A stretch of 64,000 nucleotides of DNA from Misgurnus anguillicaudatus. Taxonomy: Eukaryota; Chordata; Actinopteri; Cypriniformes; Cobitidae. Positions 47,895 to 59,000 of the stretch are shown here, piece by piece. Location of the stretch: assembly GCF_027580225.2 (NCBI RefSeq), contig NC_073348.2, positions 27,145,501-27,209,500 on the forward strand. The letters are read 5' to 3'. The translations under genes and the position numbers were made by a program. How positions within the stretch are numbered: position 1 is the first letter of the stretch; each line of letters opens with the position of its first letter. The notes beneath the pieces are model-generated. The model made no database searches. It was not told where the DNA came from and saw only the letters and a list, made by a program, of their open reading frames with translations.

Positions 47895-48333
47895 CAGATA
47901 GAAAGAGACAGACAGACAGATAGATTGGACAGACAGATAGACAGACAAAGAGACAGACAGACAAAGAGACAGACAGACAAAGAGACAGACAGGTAGACAG
48001 ACGGACTAATGGACACAGACAGACAAAGAGACAGACAGGTACATACATACATACATACATAGATAGATACATAGATACATACATACAGTATAACAAGATA
48101 ACATACTTGGTGGTTGTCTGACAGCAGCTCGTTTTCGTGTCCGACCATCTGAAAATGTGAAGAAAAAAAACTGTATCATTTTAGAATCGTAGTAAAGTTT
48201 GTTCTTACTATTGTTCAGATGGTAGAACTATGAAGCCACAAACCCTTGATGATTTCTGTGATTCTCTTTGATTGTGCTTCAAGGAGATGTGGACTGTCCT
48301 TGATAGACACTTCGATCTTTGAGAAATCTGGTC
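47293..48333 (-). CDS. postn: periostin terminal exons and stop
   Basis: Exons 48244-48333 ([20 protein letters not shown] then [10 protein letters not shown]), 48107-48148 ([14 protein letters not shown]) and 47293-47348 ([17 protein letters not shown], stop TGA). The final two are very basic, matching the heparin-binding-like C-terminus of other periostins. The intron between the last two exons is filled by the tetranucleotide tract at 47400-48090. Confidence 0.88.
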
Positions 48334-51300
48334 CTTCAATTTGGAAAAATTAAATTCACTAAATAATAAATGAATGAAATGAAGATACCATATCAAAATT
48401 GGTCTGTTATGCAGTTTACAGATAAAACAATATATGGCTAAAATAGGTAATTCACCCGGATGCATTTCAGGAATTTTCCTACACTTCCAGTTTAAACAAA
48501 ATAATGTTAAAATAATTTGGCTTATTGTCTTAAAAAGCGCTCAGCGCTTTCTTTATTCTTCACAATCCAAACACATTTTTAAGGGTGGTCACAATCTACT
48601 CCCATAGTAACCAGAAAACCCTTCAAGCTTCAAATCGACCCAAAAGTGTTAAATAAATAACTCCACTTGACTTGTGGCGGCTTAAATTTTACTCCTCTAC
48701 TTTCTTGTTGTGAATATATTAGTTGTTACCCAAGATTTAAAAGTTAACATCCTAAAACTCCCTAACTAAGAAACAGAGAAAATGTGCACTAAATTAGATG
48801 CACAGGTCAAGACTTTTATCAAATAGTGGATTATATTTTAGCTTGTTTTATACCAAACCCTTTTGTATGCCTTCAGGACATTTAAAACATACAGCGCGAG
48901 TCGAGTGGAGTTATTTGTTTAACACTTTTAGGTTCTTTCGAAGCTTGAAGAGGTGGTCGCCATCCACTGCCATAGTAATCAGAAAACCAAAACAACACAG
49001 AACAAGAATCTGATTGTGGGTTCAATGTAAGACATTTGGGGTTTAACCAACATGAAAATAAGTAGACAATAATAAAGTTGTAGTTTTTGGGTGAACTATC
49101 CCTTTAATAGCAAGCTGGTTGTCCCCTTGAACTTTCACTCTTCTAAAAAGGTTTCCACTGTATGTTACAACATGATGACTCCCATTCAGATACAAATCAT
49201 CTGGTGTTGAGCAATGCAATCCATGTAGTTCATTACTAAGGTGTTTAGTGGTGGTCTGGTCTTTGTGTAGGCCGGTGAATTTCTTCCAAACTACTCTCAG
49301 TAAATCATTTCATTGTGGATTTTGCTCTGTGCACAGATGCACAAAATTCTCTCGAATTGCGTGCTGTAGCTTTATATTTTGTCTTCTGGGGAACTCGAGG
49401 GCCAAACCTGTTAGTTAGAAGGGGGTGTCCGCATACTTTTGGTCATGTATTGATTCCCCATTGTCTTACCTTCAATGATCTGAGGTTCTGGTTTGATTCT
49501 TCTGGTCAAAGTAACCTGCCCTTGTCCACCTTTGAACGTAAAGACACAAAAGATTAACATTTGATTTAATGAACTCAACAAAATAACTTTTTGTGTTATG
49601 TTACTGTAAGTCTTACCTTCAATGACTTGAGATTCTGGATTTATTATCCTGGTATAAGTGGTGAGCCCTTGTTTACCTTCAAGCACAAAATGATTTTGTA
49701 AACACAGGCATCCATACAACCACATATGATAGCTATTTGATTTATTAGGTTTTACCTTCAACAGTCTGAGATTGGGGATTGATTACTCCGGTAAAAGTGG
49801 TAAGGCCTGGTCCACCTTGAAGAACAAGAAGAAAACAGTAGATAACAAACATCTGTGCAAACACAAACCCCAAGCCAAATCAGTTTTGTAAAAGAGTCAA
49901 CGGGGAAACCCTGAAATCTTCATGTAACTGTACTGTAAAACTCATAATGTGATGGGACTCTTTTTCTTTGCTAAATTATGAGTGTGAGTGTGCCAAAAAT
50001 GAAGCAAAACCATAAGGTGGAAGCTTAAATCAAAAAAAGGCTGGAGGAGAGCCATACGCATGAGCCATGGGAAAACTAAGTGGGTTTTAAAGCTAAAACA
50101 TCAAACACAACTGTTGCGAAAACTGATGAGAAATAACAGAGAACCAGAGAACAGCCCTGGACTGTTCTGTTACATGGAGATTGTAATTAATGGACATAAA
50201 ATTAGACAAACAAACATAAAACATTACTAAACAAGTATGAATCATGAAGCTCATAAATGGAAAAACTCAAATTTTTATGGAAGGTAAAGAAAAACAGCTT
50301 TATACTGTAGTCCCAGAATGTTAAGCATCAAAACTCATATAAATGTCTTGTTTAATTACAATATGTTTCCATCTAAACGTGAAGCAAATCTTTAAAAAAA
50401 TAGAAAAATAATTGAATGCAAAATTATGTGGGTTTCCATCCAGTTCTCTAAGCGAATGATGGAAGTATTGGCAACCGCAATAACAACAGTAAACAAAAAT
50501 AGTCAATAGGAAATAGAAGCAGGCTGCAATTAGTTACGTTAAGTCATAAATTAACTAGCAGTGCAGTCTGCAATCAGCAAATTAAAATGATATGAACACA
50601 AAAGGAAATGCAGAATTTTACATTAAAGGAAAACACCACCGTTTTAAAAAATTGTACTATGTTCTTACCTCAACTTAGACTAATGAATACACACCTATCT
50701 TTATTCAATGCGTGCACTTAATCTTTGTACAGTGCATCGTGAATGTGTTAGCATTTAGCCTAGCCCCATTCATTCCTTAGGATCCAAACAGGGATAAATT
50801 TAGAAGCCACTTCCATGTTTTCCCTATATAAAGACTGTTACATGAGTAGTTACACGAGTAAGTATGGTGGCACAAAATAAAACGTGGCAATTAAAACCCA
50901 TACACCCTTGCGTTTACAAGTTAAAAGCGCATGCGTCGGTCAGTCATTGTCAACGTGCTCTGGACTGGAGAGGTGTGTGTTTGTGTGTGAAACGTGCAAC
51001 CATAGCTGCTCGGTTAAAATGAAAATACAATGAACACTTAATATGCCCTCCTTGTTTTAGACTCTGAGTAGTAAAAGAACAAGGTCAGAATCAGAGGACT
51101 CGCTGCCTGAAAGCCAGAATGATAGCTGCAGGTCAGACACAAGCCTTGTAGGTACGTGATAATCTCAGCTGTCGCGGCTGTCAGTTTGGTTCCTCACGAC
51201 GTAACTTCGGATTTCCTCAGGCGATGTGCAGAAAACATTCTTGAGATTGTAATATACATTTAGTTTAATTGCTAAGTGAACGAAATTTCAATGAATTTGA

Positions 51301-54300
51301 ACGACGTGCACAGTAGTTTTACCACCCGCAAAATGTAAAACAATGGGACAAAATAAATGACTTTCGAGTTTCAAATGGCCAGTATTTTGTTATTCTTGAA
51401 CCCATAGACATGGTCTTGGTGTCATTTTAAAGGTTTTTTTTCAAGCTCTTTCTATCTGAACAACTAGTTTTAGCATTTAACCATGCTGAAAATTTTAATT
51501 ACATATCTACCTTTTGCACATTTTATGTATGTTCAAAAGCTCTACAGTAGCTCTTTCTAATGGTATTTTTTCAAAATCCTTCTGCACATTTTATTTATGT
51601 TCAGTAGTTATTTCTAGCTCAAGAAATCCACAAACTTATAAAATAATTTATTATTTTTTACAAGGTCGCCTGTTGACTGCTGAATATAAAACCCCTTCAA
51701 TATAGGAGTCGAGACCACAAAAAAAAAAATAGAGTCTCAGCACCTCTTTTGGGCCACTTAAAGCAACCTGATTTGCACACTTCAAAATCTTGCCGGAAGT
51801 AGCAGGTCATCTGAGAACCTTTTACTTACAGTTTTTCGCATAATATGAATTGAAATATATATGACTCTCACCTCACCTACTACTGTATACAGTAGGGCTG
51901 TGACGATACATCGCGTTCCCTAGTATACAGTATAGTATGGAAGTAGGCGATTTCAGATCCAGCGTTTGTGTTTTTAAATTAAATGACCTTTCCTTCCTTA
52001 ATGCATGTTCCTGGTTTTAGTTTGCATTATTTAGTTGTGCATGTTATCCCAAATAAAAAAGGTTGAATCCACCTCTCCAATGATCTTGTTTTTTAGCTAA
52101 AATCACAGATCTGTTATTGTTTAACCCAGCCCTACCAAACACATGGCTGATTCAGTGTTTTCCTTTAAGGCACTAGCAGTAAGGCCATTATGACAACATC
52201 AAGCTCCATACATTTGGGAAAGAAGAAGCCGATTAGTCATCTGGATTTAATGTTCACTATGTCAGAATTTATTTGGCAAATGCGTTTCATCTCCTATTAT
52301 TCCCATTTACTCTTTTTCCCCACAAAAACTTGATAAAACTTTACAGTATTATTTTTCGAAATTTTATATTACTCATTTCTGATACTTCACAATTCACCGT
52401 TTTTTTCAACGTAGCATTGGGTTAAAAGGGACAAATCCATGCCCGCTGGGTTGTAATTTGAACTATGCCAACCCTTACCTAACCCTAACCCAAAATGATG
52501 GGTTGTTTCAACCCATTGTTGAGTCAAATATAAAAAAATTCTGGGTTAATTTAACCCAGCGACTAGTCGAGTTTGTCACTTTTTTACCCAACATTGGGTT
52601 GAAAATAACCCAGAATTTTTAAGTGCAGAATAAAATTTCTGATCAACTTTTTAGCTGCTTAAAATGCCATAGAAAATCTTTTTCAACTAACCTCCCTCAG
52701 TGATTGCGTCAGTGATTTTCCGAATATCTTCCTCCCGGAGAACGTGTAAATCACCGTCCAAATACGTCTCGGAGACATCTACAAATGAAGTGACATGACA
52801 AAAGATTTGACTCAGGAGAATTGGAAATGTCTGTTACAAGAATTCTAAATGTAGATTGTGAAGCTACAGAATGTAAATTATTTTGCTTACTTCAACCTAA
52901 CTTAAGTCTGAAATCCACTGAGCATTATAACTCTTGACAACTAGAGTATGTCGATTATACATTTTGAACTACTCAACCAAACAAAGCTGTTTAAAAGAAT
53001 GACCTTCACCCACGATTCTCTTGATTTTCCCATCAGAGTCAAGCTCACCATCAGATGAGGCACTGTGGCCTAAGCAAAAACAATGAGGTATTTAAACTAT
53101 AAATAATATTTAAAATAATTGTAGAGAACTCAACAAGAACTGTTAATCTGAAACTTACAAAAGCATACCTTCAATTAGCCTTGTGACCTTTGTGATTGAC
53201 GGCTTCCCTTCAATGACTCTTCTAACTTTGGTGACAGCTGGTTCTTCCTCAATCTTTCTTGTAACTTTGGTGACAGCTGGTGGTCCCCCAACCTTTCTCG
53301 TAACTTTGGTGATATTGGGTTTTCCTTCAATCACTCTTGTAACCTTGGCGGTACCACGATCTCTTTCCCTCATAATTGATGGCTTTCCTTGAATGACTGT
53401 TCTGTCTCCACGTCTTTCAGTCAGAAATGCCGGATTATCTTCAACCACTCTTCTACTGCCGATGTCTTCACGTCTTTCAGTCAGAAATGCCGGATTATCT
53501 TCAACCACTCTTCTACTGCTGATGTCTCCACGTCTTTCAGTCAGAAATGCCGGATTATCTCCAACCACTCTTCTACTGCCGATGTCTTCACGTCTTTCAG
53601 TCAGAAATGCCGGATTATCTTCAACCACTCTTCTACTGCCGATGTCTTCACGTCTTTCAGTCAGAAATGCCGGATTATCTTCAACCACTCTTCTACTGCT
53701 GATGTCTCCACGTCTTTCAGTAACTGTCCTGACACCGGGATTTTCAATCACTCTCCTAACTGTGGTGACACTGGGATCTCCTTCAATTACAATTTTCTTA
53801 GATACAGACCCAGATCCAATCACCCTGGTCACCTTTGTGGTGTCCCCCCCTGTTAGCACTTCAGCACCAAAAGGTTTCTCTTCAATGACTCTAGTAACTT
53901 TGGATATGGATGGATTATTTTCAATCAGCGTGATATCAGAACCTATATTGAGACAAAATTTTGAGACATTTTATTTTTGTCATAGAGTATTACGTTCTTT
54001 TTAGGCTTATTATTATAATTGAATGCTGTTTAAAAAAGGATTAAAGCTTAATATTTTAAAAAATTTTAGGGCACCATTTCTTAAAGGAATAGTCTACTCA
54101 TTTTCAATATTAAAATATGTTATTACCTTAACTAAGAATTGTTGATACATCCCTCTATTATCTGTGTGCGTGCACGTAAACGCTGGAGCGCGCTGCGACG
54201 CTTCAATAGCATTTAGCTTAGCCCCATTCATTCAATGGTACCATTTAGAGATAAAGTTAGAAGTGACCAAACACATCAACGTTTTTCCTATTTAAGACGA

Positions 54301-56034
54301 GTAGTTATACGAGCAAGTTTGGTGGTACAAAATAAAACGTAGCGCTTTTCTAAGCAGATTTAAAAGAGGTACTATATTTTATGGCGTAATAGCACTTTTG
54401 GGAGTACTTCGACTCGCCTGAAAAGTCCGCTCCCCTTCTCCCTCTCATAATGGGAGAGGGAGGGTGTTACTGCGCTGAGTCGAAGTACTCCCAAAAGAGC
54501 TATTACGCCATAAAATATAGTTCCTATATTATAAGTAAGCAATAAAGTATGAGAGGCCGTGCTGTATTGTGAATAAGTAACGGCTGAAGGGCGTTGCTAG
54601 GCACGACGCAAAGCTGCTTTTATAAAATGGTTACCTCAAAATATTAAAGTAAAAATTTTTTTTAGTGCAACTGAGAATCAAGGATTGGAACTAACCATTT
54701 TATAAATGTTTTTAAAGCAACTTACTGTACAGTTCATTCTAGGTTACATTTTATCGACCTCTCTGGGAAACAAATCCATGTTGCAAACACTACGCTCTGC
54801 CAGCTGAGCCACAGTAACTTTGTTTATTATTTCACACATCTTTTTCTAATGTGATTCATAAGCGGAAGATCAAAGATAATTAAAAAATCAATGGCAATCA
54901 TTAATTTTACAGTCTAGATGTTTGTCAGAAGATCTAATGAATTCCAGGTTGATCTTTTTTACTAGACAGGGGTCATATGTTTTGTGCTACTGCCTAATTC
55001 ATAAAAGAAAAATACAACATTTTTCCAAAGATGAGCTAAGAAGTTCAATTGAGATCAGGTTGTTGAGTGCACTTGCAGACTCATATTAAATTGGTTAATA
55101 AATCATATTTTTTTTCCATTTAAGTTTATTTAACTCGCACATACCAGCAATGCACATATGATGCAAAATTCATGGGTTAAAGGTCATGGGTTTGATTCCT
55201 AAAGTACACACATAGCTTGAATGCACTTTCAGTCACTTTGTATAAAAGCAAATAAAAATGTATATAGCATCCCATAGTTGGTTTACAGATGAATCATTTT
55301 ACTAGCCTGAATTAATGTCTGAAGAACTCAGCAGCATGGCCTGGGGGGGGGGGGTCAACATCCCATTTAGCTCTGGTTTGGTTTTTTAATCCGTTTTATC
55401 TTTTTTATCTATCCAGCAACAGCCAGAGGAAGAATCCATTGTTGGATCCGGCCAAAGAATCTTATCCATCAAAACAATATGTGTTCTATTCTGCTCTCGC
55501 TTCTCTGGGGATGCATGACGAATCGATTTATTCAGAGGTACAGCTGAGGTAAAGTTCAGACTTGTTGTTTATTGGATAATGGTTGTATAAATGAATAAAT
55601 ACCTACAAAAGCTTCTAGGAATAACTGACTGACCGATTAGGAAGGCCTTTTTCTAAGGAGCTCCGTAATGGTTGTATAAATGTATCAAAATTAAATGCTT
55701 GTACATGTAGGAAGGGTGCAAATGAGACATCATGCAGATGTTTGGAACTGTTGTTGGTTTATAAGTACATGACATAAAAATATAAAAAAACAAGAAGCCT
55801 GTATTGTGATATATTACCTCTCTCAATGACATGAGTAGTGGTTATAGTCCTCTCTGCAAGGTGAAACACAATATGTAATATGTTACATTTATTTCATGTT
55901 GAACTTAAAGGGATAATGAAATAAAGAGGATGAAATTGAACTTACTGATGAATGTGAGAGGAATCTCATGGTAGATATATCCAGACTGAAACTACAAACA
56001 AACCAGAATAAAAATGATGTGTGCCTGTGCATGC

Positions 56035-56075
<41 letters not shown>

Positions 56076-59000
56076 CCTGTACCTTTAGCTGCATATATTT
56101 GATGAGTCTCTTCAGCAGAGTCAATATGTCTTCACGGCCAACCGGCAGATCTGTGAATTGCAGTAAAAATCGCAATTTAGCTTTCAGGACTGAGGTTTAT
56201 ATTTCAGGACCTTCAAAGTTGTGGCAAAAGAAGCAGGTACATTGAAGTACTATGGATAAAGTAAAACATCGATCACAAAGTATCTATTAATAATTCACCT
56301 TTAGGATATAATATGGTCTTCACTACATGGACCACTCCATTGGATGCCATAAGATCAGAATTTGGAACATCCACCGAGTTGACATGGATGGAGTTGTTAA
56401 CCTGGGTATAAGGAGAGTATATTTTAAAGGCTATATGCTATTTTTTCATTTATTAATGGCATTTTATATCTAGTGTTCCTGCTGTAAAAAACAATACATA
56501 CATTCTAATGGTTTCCATACATAAAATATCAGGAAGCATTAGCTTTTACCATTAAAACCATTACAAAATTACTTTTTGTAGTGTGTTTTGGGCATTATTC
56601 AAGTGGGTTTAAAGGGGACATTTCACAAGACTTTTCTCAAATGTCAAATAAATCTTTGGTGTCCCCAGAGCATGTATGTTAAGTTCTAGCTCAAAATACC
56701 ATATACAGTAGATAGTTTATTATAACATGTTAAAATTGCCACTGTAGGTACGAGAAAAATGTGCTGTTTGTGTGTGTTTTTAAATGCAAATTTCAATTCA
56801 AATTTATTTATATAGCGCTTTTCACAATTGGTAATTGTTTCAAAGCAGCTTTACATTAATAGGGGAAAACAAAGAAACTAAAGACAATATAAATAGCAAA
56901 ATACATCGGCTATGAATAAACTTTATAAGCCAGCGTATTAATAATGTAATGTATAGAAGAGGATGTTAAGTTAAGCCAATGTTGGCTGACTCTCCGGGGT
57001 TGAAAACCCCCCTAGGAGAAAAACCTACCGACTTTTTTTAAGCCTAGGAGGAAAAAAGTCCTAGGAGGGAAAAAACCCTTGGGAGATATATATATATATA
57101 TACATGTATATTTATACGGGATGTAAACAGAGAGCTGATCTCTGCACTAAATGGCAGTGACATGGTTGGATAGTGCAGATTAAGGGTCCGTTATTATCCC
57201 CTTCTGACATCACAAGGGGAGCCAAATTTCAATTACCTATTTTTCACATGCTTGCAGAGAATGGTTTACCAAAACTACTGAGTTGTTCTTTATCACATTA
57301 GATTGAAAGAAGCACTGGGGACCCAATTATTGCATTTAAACATGGAAAAAGTCAGATTTTCATGATATGTCCCCTTTAACGGTCCCACCAATAGAACACA
57401 ACACATACCAGTGGAAACCCACAGAGACTTTTTTTAGTAAAATTTCAATTATAAACCAATATAATAAATTATTTATTTAATATTTGGAGGACAATCACTA
57501 AAAGTAGGTTGTCTACAAATCGGAAGGTTGATAGTTCAATCCTCGGCTCCACCTGACCAAGTGTCGAGGTGTCCTTAAGCAAGACACCTAACCCCAGATG
57601 CTCCCGACGAGCTGCATGGCGCCTTGCATGGCTGACACTGCCGTCGGTGTGTGAATGTGTGAGTGAATGTGTGAATGTAAGGCAATATGTAAAGCGCTTT
57701 GGATGGCCATTGGTCTATGAAAGCGCTATATAAATGCAGTCCATTTACCATAAAAACAATAAAAAGATACAATATCTTGCCTATCTAAAGTAGTAACGTT
57801 TTGAATCCGAAGGTGTCTATTTTCTTTAGTGCCTAGTGATACATACAACAACTGGATATAAACAGGTTCACCTTTTGTTTTAGATTTAGCTCTGTCTGTC
57901 AGATATCTCTTTACTACTGAACTCATAGTGTTACAGCACTGATATGTGTTTTCGGCAAAGGAAGTATCTGGACAGTAAGAGACCCATTGTTCCAGATTTT
58001 AGGAATTAAGGGCGGAGGACAAAATTGAGTGATGGCTGTGAACTGTCTGGACCTCATCACTGTAGAAATGCAACACACACAAGCGATTTTGGGAACAACT
58101 ACAGGAAACTTGCTATGCTGTTTTTAACATTGCATTGTCCGTAGATAAGATCATGTTCATTTTAGGTCCTTCCTCTCTTAAGTCGGCAAAACATTAGTGT
58201 TGGCTCGAATTTAAAGGTCATTACTTTACAGTATAACAGTTTTATCACAGAGTGTGCAAAAACTTCCTATCTCCAATCTTGTAACTGGAAAAAGTCATTA
58301 TGAGAAATCTTTACTCTGATCGCTGTTGGGAAAAGCTGACATTACAGGAAATATCTGTGTAGTGTTAAATCAGATTTGATTTGTTAGTCCATTAAAACTA
58401 CAACCATGTGTATACAGTAAAACAAGTTTCGATTTTCTGCACACATTGTGTAGACCTACAGTACATAAGGGCAATGTACTTTCGTTTATTGAGCATGTGA
58501 CGTACAAATAATCCAAGCAAACTATTTATTGAAAAGTGTACTTACAGACAGCACTTGAAGGTTGGTACCCTGAAAGGTTTTGAGAAGGTTGGTAACTTTG
58601 CCCTCCAGTCCACCATTAATAAAGACACCATTGCTAAAATGATAAAGCAGGATTGTTCGCAGGGTGTTGATGTCACCTGTCAAAAGGCATACGTCAGTCA
58701 GATATCAGTAGCATATGTAAGACTAATAATAATGAAAAGGTAGATTTTATCTAACAAGATTACTTTTTAGAAGATTTATGTCTGCTTCTGACAGCTCCCT
58801 GAAAGCGTCATCACTGGGTGCAAAGACAGTATACGATCCCTCCTGTTTTAGTAAATCTGTTATTCCGGCGCTCTCCATCAGAGACAGGAATATTTTACAA
58901 AAATTAATAAATCAATATAATCACACTTGTCATTTTAGCATTGCATAGAAATGCCTATTTAGACTAGATTTACATTAATTAAAGGAAAATCCTAAACATA

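Noticed and set aside
47674..48148. Long minus-strand frames rich in Cys, Leu, Ser and Tyr
   Set aside because: They are translations of the GACA/GATA microsatellite; the real exon stops at a GTATGT donor at 48106.
53409..53720. CRISPR-like array
   Set aside because: Units are 60 bp with no distinct spacers, lie inside a coding exon, and the genome is vertebrate.
53389..54004. Two long plus-strand frames over the periostin repeat exon
   Set aside because: They are mirror shadows of the 60-bp repeats; the minus frame joins in phase with flanking periostin exons.
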